The notes under the pieces were generated by a model, which did not search any database, was not told the DNA's origin, and worked only from the letters and a program-made list of their open reading frames with translations. A DNA stretch of 64,000 nucleotides, taken from assembly GCF_012726345.1 (NCBI RefSeq), contig NZ_PTXN01000017.1, forward strand, positions 1-64,000. The letters run 5' to 3'. The position numbers and the translations under genes are program-made. How positions within the stretch are numbered: position 1 is the first letter of the stretch; each line of letters starts with the position of its first letter. Shown piece by piece: positions 46,819-55,008 of the stretch. The stretch is from Marinomonas sp. UCMA 3892 (GTDB taxonomy: Bacteria; Pseudomonadota; Gammaproteobacteria; Pseudomonadales; Marinomonadaceae).

Positions 46819-48336
46819 ATGGATGTAATTTTATTAGGTTTTCAAACACTAGTTTCACCACCAGTCATACTAATGCTATTACTTGGTGTTATCGCTGGGA
46901 TGATTGTTGGATCTATTCCTGGAATAAATGACAACATTGCATTTGCAGTATTCATTCCGTTCTCGTTTTCTATGCCAGCAGAACAGGCTTTAGCCTTGAT
47001 GGTCGGCGTCTATTGCGCAGCTGCAACAGGCGGAGCAATACCTGCCATTATGATAAAGGTACCAGGCACAGCATCTTCGCTGCTGACCTCAATTGATGGC
47101 AATGCAATGGCTCGAAAAGGATTTGGCGGTAAAGCCCTCTCTATTGCTATAACGTCATCTGTTATTGGTGGCGTCATAAGTTCGATTGTCTTGCTGTTAT
47201 TTGCTCCATCACTTGCAAAAGTCGCATTACAGTTTGGCTATGTAGAAAATTTTGCACTCGCCATTCTGGGACTATCAAGTGTTGTTGGCTTATTAAAAGG
47301 TAATGTTATTAAAGGTGCTGTGGCAGCTATTATTGGGCTAACAGTAGCAAATGTTGGCTTCAGTCCAGTCACTGGATTTCCACGCTACACCTTCGATAAT
47401 GTAAACCTTATTGAAGGCATACCTTTTGTCCCCATGCTCGTCGGACTTTTCGGTATCGCGGCTATGTTCGAACTAATGTCCGATATATTTAAAGAACGCC
47501 ATTCACGTGCTGAAATATCTAAGCCTTTAAAAATGGGATCTCTGGTATTACCAAAATCCCTGATGCGTAGACTCTTACCCGTTTGGATTAGTGGTTCAGC
47601 TATTGGCAATGTAATCGGTATGTTACCGGGTGCAGGCATGCTAATGGCAATATTTCTTGCCTATGATCAAGCTGCTAGACGCTTCAGTAATCGCTATGAA
47701 GGAAAGGAAGGTGAATCCAAATGGGGGGAAGGAGCACCAGAAGGAATTGCAGCGCCAGAAGCAGCTAATAATGCGGTAACAGCAAGCTCAATGGTACCTC
47801 TGCTATCTTTAGGAATCCCTGGAAATTCAACATCAGCCTTATTTATTGGAGCTCTTGCCATTCATGGCATGGTGCCAGGACCATTGCTTTTTTCTCAGCA
47901 TGGCAATATTGCATGGATGATTATTGTTGCATTTTTAGTAGCCAACCTATTTATGTGGCCTGTCGCATTCGTCGTAATCAAAACCGTTTCCAAAACCATC
48001 TTTGCAATCCCTAAAGAAGCTATGGTTGGAGTGATAGCAATTCTCTGTCTAATGGGAGCGTATTCTGATGGCGCTAATGCATTCAATATGTGGGTGGCAA
48101 TCATTTCAGGCATTGTTGCTTATGCAATGCGTTTAGCAAATATTCCATTAGGACCAGCCATTCTGGGTTTGGTTTTAGGGTCGCAACTCGAATCTTCTTT
48201 AAATAATTCTTTAACCATTTCACAAGGCAACTGGTTGGTGTTTTTTGACTTTTCAAATCACCCGATTAGTGCCGTTATGATGTTGGTATCCATTGCTCTT
48301 TGGTGTGTTCCCATCATTATGCGCAATCGAGCCTGA
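46819..48336 (+). CDS. tctA: TTT large membrane subunit TctA, copy 2
   Basis: A 505-residue permease with about twelve hydrophobic segments. Signatures are GSIPGINDNIAFAVFIPFSF (residues ~31-50), GGAIPAIMIKVPGTASSLLT, GMLPGAGMLMAIFLAYDQ and LGIPGNSTSALFIGALAIHG. The cysteine-dioxygenase-like gene starts 30 bases after its stop, so transport and thiol oxidation are probably expressed together. Confidence 0.93.
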   Translation: MDVILLGFQTLVSPPVILMLLLGVIAGMIVGSIPGINDNIAFAVFIPFSFSMPAEQALALMVGVYCAAATGGAIPAIMIKVPGTASSLLTSIDGNAMARKGFGGKALSIAITSSVIGGVISSIVLLLFAPSLAKVALQFGYVENFALAILGLSSVVGLLKGNVIKGAVAAIIGLTVANVGFSPVTGFPRYTFDNVNLIEGIPFVPMLVGLFGIAAMFELMSDIFKERHSRAEISKPLKMGSLVLPKSLMRRLLPVWISGSAIGNVIGMLPGAGMLMAIFLAYDQAARRFSNRYEGKEGESKWGEGAPEGIAAPEAANNAVTASSMVPLLSLGIPGNSTSALFIGALAIHGMVPGPLLFSQHGNIAWMIIVAFLVANLFMWPVAFVVIKTVSKTIFAIPKEAMVGVIAILCLMGAYSDGANAFNMWVAIISGIVAYAMRLANIPLGPAILGLVLGSQLESSLNNSLTISQGNWLVFFDFSNHPISAVMMLVSIALWCVPIIMRNRA

Positions 48337-48366
48337 TTACAACTCCCAAAAAAAGGAAAACATTCA

Positions 48367-48951
48367 ATGAATCACTCATTAACAAGAGATCTTTTAGCAA
48401 AATCACTGTTAGAAAAAACCAAAGATATACTTGCTTCAAACCCTCTCAACAGAGAAACATTGGCTTTAATAGAAAAAGAAGTCACCAATCTATCTGATAA
48501 AACAGAACTGTGGGGTGAAGAATATTTTAAAGCACCATCACCAGAGGAAAAGCAAAATCGTTATTTAATAGCTCAAGATGGAAAAGATGGCTTATCTCTT
48601 TACTTAAATGTAATGCAGCCAGGAAAGAAAATACAACCGCATAATCATACTACATGGGCATGCGTAGGCGCAGTTGACGGTGTCGAAATTAATACTCTTT
48701 ACGACCGAGTTGATGATGGCTCAGTACAAGGTAAAGCAGAATTAAAACAAACTGCAGTTGTGAATCTCGAGCCCGGAAACGCTATTTCAATGCTTGCGGA
48801 TGATATTCACAGTGTCGAAATTGAAGGAACCGACATAATCCGACATCTCCATTTCTATGGACAATCCCTCGAAAGCCTAAAAGGCCGATACATGTATGAC
48901 CTAGAGAAAGGGACATGCCACGTGATGGACATCGGCGTTAAGACAAAGTAG
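48367..48951 (+). CDS. Cysteine dioxygenase-family thiol dioxygenase
   Basis: A 194-residue cupin of the cysteine dioxygenase family, which adds O2 to a thiol to give a sulfinate. Predicted Fe ligands are His92 and His94 (QPHNHTTW) and His148 (DDIHSVEI). Cys99 falls five residues after His94, where the Cys-Tyr crosslink Cys of mammalian enzymes sits, and His162-x-Tyr164 (LHFYG) matches the catalytic His-x-Tyr. Arg65 (QNRYLI) aligns with the carboxylate-binding Arg60. Cysteine or a related thiol acid such as mercaptopropionate or mercaptosuccinate could be the substrate. The rhodanese gene follows 5 bases later. Confidence 0.85.
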   Translation: MNHSLTRDLLAKSLLEKTKDILASNPLNRETLALIEKEVTNLSDKTELWGEEYFKAPSPEEKQNRYLIAQDGKDGLSLYLNVMQPGKKIQPHNHTTWACVGAVDGVEINTLYDRVDDGSVQGKAELKQTAVVNLEPGNAISMLADDIHSVEIEGTDIIRHLHFYGQSLESLKGRYMYDLEKGTCHVMDIGVKTK

Positions 48952-48956
48952 AGATT

Positions 48957-50537
48957 ATGCAAATGAAAGAGCTAACTGCACAGCAATTAAAACCCTTATT
49001 AACCGATGGCGGTGAAATCGCATTTTTAGACATTCGAGAACATGGTCAATATGGCGAAGGGCATCCATTTTTCTCTGTACATTTACCATTTAGTAAAATA
49101 GAAACATTAGCACCAAGACTAATGCCTTGCCGATCTGTTCGTTGTGTATTAATGGATAATGGTGATGATGTATCTATCCGTGCCGCTGGAATATTAGAGT
49201 CCTTAGGTTATAGCAATGTCAACATTCTAAAAGGCGGTTCATTTGCATGGACTGAAGCCGGATATACTTTATTCAAAGGCGTTAATGTACCATCAAAAAC
49301 CTTTGGCGAACTCGTAGAACATGAGTTTGATACAAAATCAGTTTCTGCTGAAGAACTCCATAGCATGCAAGCTGACGGAAAAGAGCTATTATTATTAGAT
49401 GGGCGCTCTCGAGCAGAGTTCCACAAAATGTCACTTCCTCAGGCTAAATCATGCCCAAATGCTGAGCTCGGGTATAGGCTGCCTATGCTGGTTAGCAACC
49501 CAAATATTCCAGTCATAATTAACTGTGCAGGTCGTACACGCTCAATTATTGGTGCGCAATCCTTATCTCTTCTCAATATATCTAACCCTGTTTACGCACT
49601 AAAAAATGGTACTCAAGGCTGGAGACTTGCTGGCTTCGATCTCGTCAACAATATAGCAATCAATAATTTACCAACACCTACCAAAGAAGCACTAGAGCAT
49701 GGTAGAGAAAAGGCAGAGGAACTTATTACTCGTTACAATTTAAACACAGTAACAGAGGATATTGTTCAAAATTGGCTAAAAGACAAAAATCAAACGAGCT
49801 ATTTATTTGATGTACGAACTGAAGAAGAGTTTTCTCAAGGTCATGTGAAAAACTCAATTTCAGCACCTGGAGGGCAATTAGTTCAAGCCACAGATGAGAA
49901 GCTAGCGGTTCGCAATGCAAGAATAATTTTAAGTTGTGACAATGGCTTACGCTCTGCAATAACGGCAATCTGGTTAGCCGGTATGGGGCATAAGGTCTGG
50001 ATATTACAAGATTCAGATATGAGTGACACCGCTGATATCACCCCTGAAAATGTTCGAGTTATTCAGACTATGGCATTACCCGAACTAAAAATGCATATCG
50101 ATAATGGTCTGAAGATACTAGATGCCTCTACAGGATTAAATTACCGAAAGGGACATATCAAAGGCGCAAAATGGGTCACTCGAGCACGTATCAACTACGA
50201 AGAACTAGGTAACCCTGAAGATTGGGTTTTAACTGGAAGCTGTCGCATGCTAATGGGCGGTATTGCACGAGACATCGAAGCTACTACTGGTAAAAAATTT
50301 AAAGGAATAGTCAAAGGCTCTATTGAAGAATGGAAAGCACAAGGACTTGAGATTATTGCAACGCCAGATCAACCAACAGAACGAGAATGTATTGACTATT
50401 TGTTCTTCGTTCATGATCGCCACGACGGGAACCTTGACGCCGCACGACAATACTTAAAATGGGAAATTGGTTTACTTGCACTACTAGACGCACAAGAACG
50501 CAGTGTTTTAAGCCCCTTACACCCAGTTATTAAATAA
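48957..50537 (+). CDS. Four-domain rhodanese sulfurtransferase
   Basis: A 526-residue cytosolic protein with four rhodanese-like units at about residues 5-108, 128-230, 265-352 and 372-475, and a helical tail (AARQYLKWEIGLLALLDAQ). Active-site loops with Cys are seen in unit 2 (Cys190, NCAGRTRS) and unit 3 (Cys327, SCDNGLRS). Unit 1 has Asp-Asn where Cys is expected (LMDNGDDVS). Unit 4 has an unusual loop with Cys429 (TGSCRMLMGG). Sulfane sulfur could pass between units. It sits 5 bases after the dioxygenase and 11 before the lyase, in one operon. Rhodanese next to cysteine dioxygenase is known; four units in one chain is uncommon. Confidence 0.85.
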   Translation: MQMKELTAQQLKPLLTDGGEIAFLDIREHGQYGEGHPFFSVHLPFSKIETLAPRLMPCRSVRCVLMDNGDDVSIRAAGILESLGYSNVNILKGGSFAWTEAGYTLFKGVNVPSKTFGELVEHEFDTKSVSAEELHSMQADGKELLLLDGRSRAEFHKMSLPQAKSCPNAELGYRLPMLVSNPNIPVIINCAGRTRSIIGAQSLSLLNISNPVYALKNGTQGWRLAGFDLVNNIAINNLPTPTKEALEHGREKAEELITRYNLNTVTEDIVQNWLKDKNQTSYLFDVRTEEEFSQGHVKNSISAPGGQLVQATDEKLAVRNARIILSCDNGLRSAITAIWLAGMGHKVWILQDSDMSDTADITPENVRVIQTMALPELKMHIDNGLKILDASTGLNYRKGHIKGAKWVTRARINYEELGNPEDWVLTGSCRMLMGGIARDIEATTGKKFKGIVKGSIEEWKAQGLEIIATPDQPTERECIDYLFFVHDRHDGNLDAARQYLKWEIGLLALLDAQERSVLSPLHPVIK

Positions 50538-50548
50538 GGCTGATAATA

Positions 50549-51715
50549 ATGAACAAGAATATGCACCGTAGCACCAAATTATTACATTATGGACGCACAC
50601 TATCCCCAGGCACAGCTAACCCACCGATAGTGAGAGCATCAACTATTTTACATGACACCGTAGCGGCCTATAAAGACACTAAAATACGTAGAGAAAACGA
50701 TGATTCGGTATTGTCTTATGGACGTCGCGGCACAACTACAGCCCACGAATTGGCTGCTGCGATAAACGATTTGGAAGGCGGTGATGGTTGCTTCTTATTT
50801 CCTACTGGGATTGCAGCAATAGCTGGAGCTATTTCTGCATATGTCGGTGCAGGAGACCATTTATTAGTAGTAGATACTATTTTCTCTGCTACCCGTACTT
50901 ATTGTGAAAAACAGCTAACTCGAAATGGCGTAGAAATAGAGTACTTCCCTTGGAACACTACTGACATTTCACCTTACCTAAAGTCAAATACAAAAGTGGT
51001 TATGATCGAGTCTCCTGCCTCTCAAACATACGAGGTTATGGATCTCCCCAAGCTGTGTGAAAGCGCTCATGAACATGACTTAATAGTAATAGCAGACAAC
51101 ACCTATGGCTCTAGCTGGCTTTATCAACCATTAGAGTTAGGCTGTGATGTGTCTGTGATAGCTGGAACAAAGTATCTAGGGGGACACGCTGATGTGATGA
51201 TGGGAGCCGCTGTTGTAAAAAAACATGCTATGAACCCACTTCGATCTTTGGTGCATATTACGGGTCAAACACTTAGCCCAGATGAGGCCTATGCCTGCCT
51301 TCGAGGGATGCGAACTCTCGATTTACGTTTGCAACGCCATGGCGAAAATAGTCTCGCAGTTGCAAAATGGCTACTTCAACGTGCCGAAGTTAAATCTATT
51401 TTACACCCAGGCCTACAAGATCATCCGGGGTATAAAATCTGGCAACGTGATGCAATAGGATGCAATGGCTTACTAAGCGTTGAATTTAATGAAAATATAG
51501 ATGTTGAAAAGCTTTTAGATAATTTGCGCTTATTTTCAATTGGGACGTCATGGGGAGGATTCGAAAGCCTAGCCCTTCCCATAGACCCTCAGAAGGAGCG
51601 AATATTTAATAATGAATTCACCTCTTACAATATGGTCCGGTTTCATATTGGCATAGAACATATTGATGACATCCTTGCTGATTTTTCATCTGCATTTTTC
51701 ATCATAAAGGAATGA
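50549..51715 (+). CDS. Cystathionine beta-lyase-like PLP enzyme (MetC family), altered active site
   Basis: A 388-residue PLP carbon-sulfur lyase. MetC features are SYGRRGTTTAHEL (Tyr57, Arg59, phosphate site), the PLP Lys208 in AGTKYLGGHADVMMG, SWGGFESL and the carboxylate-binding Arg in VRFHIGIEH. The conserved Tyr that stacks on PLP (NTAYEPT region in E. coli MetC) is Phe112 here (DTIFSATRTYC). The setting in a thiol-oxidation operon suggests release of a thiol, or of pyruvate, ammonia and sulfide, from an S-substituted cysteine and not methionine synthesis. The specificity is inferred. Confidence 0.87.
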   Translation: MNKNMHRSTKLLHYGRTLSPGTANPPIVRASTILHDTVAAYKDTKIRRENDDSVLSYGRRGTTTAHELAAAINDLEGGDGCFLFPTGIAAIAGAISAYVGAGDHLLVVDTIFSATRTYCEKQLTRNGVEIEYFPWNTTDISPYLKSNTKVVMIESPASQTYEVMDLPKLCESAHEHDLIVIADNTYGSSWLYQPLELGCDVSVIAGTKYLGGHADVMMGAAVVKKHAMNPLRSLVHITGQTLSPDEAYACLRGMRTLDLRLQRHGENSLAVAKWLLQRAEVKSILHPGLQDHPGYKIWQRDAIGCNGLLSVEFNENIDVEKLLDNLRLFSIGTSWGGFESLALPIDPQKERIFNNEFTSYNMVRFHIGIEHIDDILADFSSAFFIIKE

Positions 51716-51800
51716 GTGGGATTTATTGAAAAACTACCATAGAGTTTTCTGTCATTATTTTCAGGCCTCTCTTAGATCTACATTTCATAAGATCATAAAT

Positions 51801-51837
51801 ATAAAATAGTAGGCCATTTTTTGACTTACTATTTTAT
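51801..51837 (+). terminator. A+T-rich stem-loop after the lyase gene, possible terminator
   Basis: ATAAAATAGTA and TACTATTTTAT pair perfectly over 11 bases around a 15-base loop. It may end the tctCBA-cdo-rhodanese-lyase transcript; if so, sulP has its own promoter in 51838-51943. Confidence 0.55.
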
Positions 51838-51943
51838 TTATAAAACACAAATCTACTGCATTCTAAATATAAAATTCAATAACATTCCATCGTCAGCACT
51901 GCTATGAAATTGAAACTATTATCGATCTGAAAATGGGTACCTA

Positions 51944-53656
51944 ATGAAAAAACCATCTAAGTTCTTACCCGCATTAACTTGGCTTAAAAACTATCAAGCA
52001 TCTGATTTAAAAAGCGATACTGTTGCCAGCGTCGTTTTCACCATCATGGTCATTCCACAGAGTATGGCCTATGCCATGCTGGCTGGGTTACCTGCAATTA
52101 CCGGTCTATATGCTAGCATTCTACCTTCTATTTTATATTCTTTTTTTGGTACTAGCCGCTCATTGGCAGTGGGCCCGGTTGCACTCTCATCTGTAATGAC
52201 TGCTTCTGCAGTCTTACCCTTTGCGACAGCTGGAAGTGAGCAATATACAACAATAGCCATTTATCTAGCCTTTATGTCAGGTATATGTCTATTAGTATTG
52301 AGTTTATTGCGTCTAGGTTTTTTGACTAACCTTTTAAGTCACCCAGTTATTTCTGGCTTTATTAGTGCATCAGCTCTTTTAATCGTCATTGGCCAATTAA
52401 AGTACCTATTTGGCATTGAAGCTCATGGTGATACATTATTGCCTCTTGCAGAAAGTTTATATACCAACATAAATAATACCAACCTCCCAACTTTTATTTT
52501 AAGTCTAATTTCTATTCTATCGCTATTACTAATCCGACGTTACTTTTCATTCTTTTTAAATAAGATTGGGTGTTCTAAAAGAGCCATACAACTATTTGGT
52601 AAATCTGGTCCACTCTTAGTCGTAATTTCAGCAACATTAATAGTCGCAGCCTTTTCACTAGAAAATATGGGAATTAGTATTATTGGTGGTATTTCAAGTA
52701 AGCCATTGGAAATCAATGTAGAAGGAATAAGCTGGAAAATGACGAAAGAACTATTACCCAGCGCTTTCTTAATTAGTATCGTTGGCTTTATTGGCTCCGT
52801 ATCTGTTGCACAATCTTTTGCGGCAAAACGCAATCAAGATATTGACCCAAATCAAGAACTTATCGGGCTTGGGTTAGCTAATATAGGCTCAGCCTTATGT
52901 GGCGCATTTCCTGTTACAGGTGGTTTTTCACGTACTGTATTAAATGTGGATTGTGGCTCAAAAAGTCCAATGACAGGCATTATTTCTGCACTACTAATAC
53001 TCTTGATACTATTATTTTTAACACCTTTATTTTACTACTTACCTAAAGCTATTTTAGCTGCAATTATTTCTATATCAATGATGCAATTAGTAAATATACA
53101 GGACTTGCTATATCTATGGAGCTTCTCTAAAAAAGAAGCTTATCTCTTACTAATTACATTCAGCATTGTAATGCTTGATGGTATGGAAAGCGGTCTCATA
53201 GTAGGTGTTGTACTTTCTATATTATTCTTCCTTTGGCATACCAGCCATCCACACATTGCCGTTGTTGGACGCCTACCTGGCACCGAACATTTTCGTAATA
53301 TTCAACGTTTCTCTGTTGAAACCAACCCAAGTATTTTAACAGTACGAATTGACGAAAACTTATTTTTTGCAAACGCAAGTATCCTTGAAGAAAAGCTACA
53401 ATATCTGGTTTCACAAAACTCTGACGTTAGACATTTGATATTAATGTGTAATGCTATCAATATGATAGATGCGAGCGCCTTACAGAGTTTGGAAAAAATT
53501 GTATATAGATTAGCTAGTCTTGGGGTGAAATTACATTTATCTGAAGTTAAAGGCCCTGTAATGGATAGAATAAGAAATTCTCCATTAGTGAACAACTTAA
53601 GTGGGAAAGTTTTTCTCACACAGCATCAAGCAATAAAAGAATTAGAAGCTGAATAA
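51944..53656 (+). CDS. SulP-family anion transporter with STAS domain
   Basis: A 570-residue inner-membrane transporter. About 12-14 hydrophobic segments span residues 20-430. The SulP signature region is MVIPQSMAYAMLAGLPAITGLYAS (here residues ~36-59, cited in part), and FPVTGGFSRTVLN is present. A STAS domain follows at ~455-560 (LFFANASILEEKL, MIDASALQSLEKI). SulP proteins move sulfate, bicarbonate or other anions. In this block, import or disposal of sulfate or sulfite from thiol oxidation is plausible but not shown. Codon use looks distinctly A+T-rich compared with the lig genes. Confidence 0.9.
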   Translation: MKKPSKFLPALTWLKNYQASDLKSDTVASVVFTIMVIPQSMAYAMLAGLPAITGLYASILPSILYSFFGTSRSLAVGPVALSSVMTASAVLPFATAGSEQYTTIAIYLAFMSGICLLVLSLLRLGFLTNLLSHPVISGFISASALLIVIGQLKYLFGIEAHGDTLLPLAESLYTNINNTNLPTFILSLISILSLLLIRRYFSFFLNKIGCSKRAIQLFGKSGPLLVVISATLIVAAFSLENMGISIIGGISSKPLEINVEGISWKMTKELLPSAFLISIVGFIGSVSVAQSFAAKRNQDIDPNQELIGLGLANIGSALCGAFPVTGGFSRTVLNVDCGSKSPMTGIISALLILLILLFLTPLFYYLPKAILAAIISISMMQLVNIQDLLYLWSFSKKEAYLLLITFSIVMLDGMESGLIVGVVLSILFFLWHTSHPHIAVVGRLPGTEHFRNIQRFSVETNPSILTVRIDENLFFANASILEEKLQYLVSQNSDVRHLILMCNAINMIDASALQSLEKIVYRLASLGVKLHLSEVKGPVMDRIRNSPLVNNLSGKVFLTQHQAIKELEAE

Positions 53657-53673
53657 GTAATAGCACAATAGGC

Positions 53674-53716
53674 AAAATAAAAAAATCCGCTGTCTATTTT
53701 TTTATAGATAGCGGAT
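53674..53716. repeat. 43-bp direct repeat, right copy (terminator hairpin)
   Basis: Exact 43-base copy of 44181-44223. On the minus strand the hairpin is followed by seven T, so it serves as terminator of the ligJ-ligB operon; it also sits just after sulP on the plus strand. Confidence 0.9.
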
Positions 53717-53756
53717 ATTTTGATCTTAACAACAATCCTCTATTAAAGAAGATTTG

Positions 53757-54605
53757 TTATTTCGGCATCTCATGTTCTAACAACATCAACCCAGAGCCAG
53801 TGTTTGAAATCGGCGCATGGTAGTTACGATGCAATTCAGTCACTTTGCCTAATAAGGTACCACGCATGGCGATGTGCATATTCAGCTCAACAGCCTGAGC
53901 GCCACCTTGCTCAACAAGATCGAGATTAGTGTATTTTGTCAGTGCTTCAGGGTCACTGACGAGTTTGTCTAAACAATCGATATCAAAAGCACGATTGATA
54001 AAGCCAGCACGTTCACCATCAAGCTGGTGAGACATGCCACCTGTGCCAAATACAACCACATTGATGTCTTTTTCGTAGGACGCCACAGCGCGGCCGATGG
54101 CTTTGCCTAGTTCAAAAGTACGCCAAGGTTGTGGCATCGGATATTGCTCACAGTTAATACACACTGGAATGACTTTCACATGACCATATTGGTGCCCAGG
54201 CCACATAAGATTCAGTGGAACCGTTAGACCGTGATCAACGCGCATTTCTTGGCAGATAGTCATGTCAAAACCTTCATCGACTATACTATTAGCAATATGC
54301 CAAGATAATTCCGACTCACCAGTCACAGGCGGAATGGTCGGAATGCCCCAACCTTCGTCAGAGTTATGATATTCATCAGCAACCCCCATCGCGAACGTCG
54401 GTTTTTTATCAATGAAAAACTCTAAACCATGGTCGTTATAAAAAAGGATAATAACGTCCGGTTTTTTCTCATTTAGCCAGTCACGTACAGGTGGATAAGC
54501 ATCAAAAAAAGGCTTCCAGTACGGTGTTTGCTCTAATCCATTTGCCATTGCATTAGCGATAGCTGGGATATGAGACGTCGTTATCGCACCAATAATGTTT
54601 GCCAT
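53757..54605 (-). CDS. ligB: Protocatechuate 4,5-dioxygenase beta subunit LigB, copy 2
   Basis: A 282-residue extradiol dioxygenase subunit, same length as copy 1 and very similar. It keeps the metal and catalytic residues: His12 (AITTSHIPA), YNDHG, GGMSHQLDGERAGF and VELNMHIAMRG. It is the last gene of the ligJ-K-U-I-A-B operon. The separate alpha and beta subunits argue against a gallate dioxygenase of the fused DesB/GalA type, but a different preferred substrate from copy 1 cannot be excluded. Confidence 0.95.
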   Translation of the reverse strand: MANIIGAITTSHIPAIANAMANGLEQTPYWKPFFDAYPPVRDWLNEKKPDVIILFYNDHGLEFFIDKKPTFAMGVADEYHNSDEGWGIPTIPPVTGESELSWHIANSIVDEGFDMTICQEMRVDHGLTVPLNLMWPGHQYGHVKVIPVCINCEQYPMPQPWRTFELGKAIGRAVASYEKDINVVVFGTGGMSHQLDGERAGFINRAFDIDCLDKLVSDPEALTKYTNLDLVEQGGAQAVELNMHIAMRGTLLGKVTELHRNYHAPISNTGSGLMLLEHEMPK

Positions 54606-54967
54606 TAGACTTCTCCTCGCCCATTTTTCTCAAGCATTGCTTTAAATTCATCGGTGCTCATGCCTGTTTGCAGGCCACCAATGTCTTGCATATTTAGCTT
54701 TAGTAAGCCGGTAAATTTTGCCAAGTAATAGATACTACCGCCTTCACGCAGAAGTCCGATTACATCTCTATTACGAATAGCTTCTTTTTGCGCCTCTGTG
54801 AGTTTGAATTTTTCACAGTACGCTTCTGGGTCCGCATTAAATTCATCACGTGCAGTTTGGTCATTAAACGAGTAACACATTTTATTTAAACCGTAGCCTT
54901 TTTTGGCCATTTGACCATCAAAAAGGTACGTGCCTTGGAGCTTTCGATCTGTATAGTTACTAGCCAT
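54605..54967 (-). CDS. ligA: Protocatechuate 4,5-dioxygenase alpha subunit LigA, copy 2
   Basis: A 120-residue small subunit with GYGLNKMCYSFND, NRDVIGLLREGGSIYYLAK and DIGGLQTGMSTDEFKAML. As in copy 1, its stop overlaps the ligB start by one base, so the two-gene cassette was duplicated as a unit. A GAGGT site precedes the ATG. It lies 42 bases after ligI. Confidence 0.94.
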   Translation of the reverse strand: MASNYTDRKLQGTYLFDGQMAKKGYGLNKMCYSFNDQTARDEFNADPEAYCEKFKLTEAQKEAIRNRDVIGLLREGGSIYYLAKFTGLLKLNMQDIGGLQTGMSTDEFKAMLEKNGRGEV

Positions 54968-55008
54968 CTTGGTAACCTCTATTCATTCACTTTGCTGCGA
55001 AGCTTGGA

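Noticed and set aside
44181..53716. Composite transposon bounded by insertion-sequence ends
   Set aside because: The 43-bp repeats are direct, contain a terminator hairpin, and no transposase is present between or beside them.
53757..54967. Gallate dioxygenase
   Set aside because: Known gallate dioxygenases are single fused chains of over 400 residues; here separate LigA and LigB subunits are kept. A shifted substrate preference remains open.
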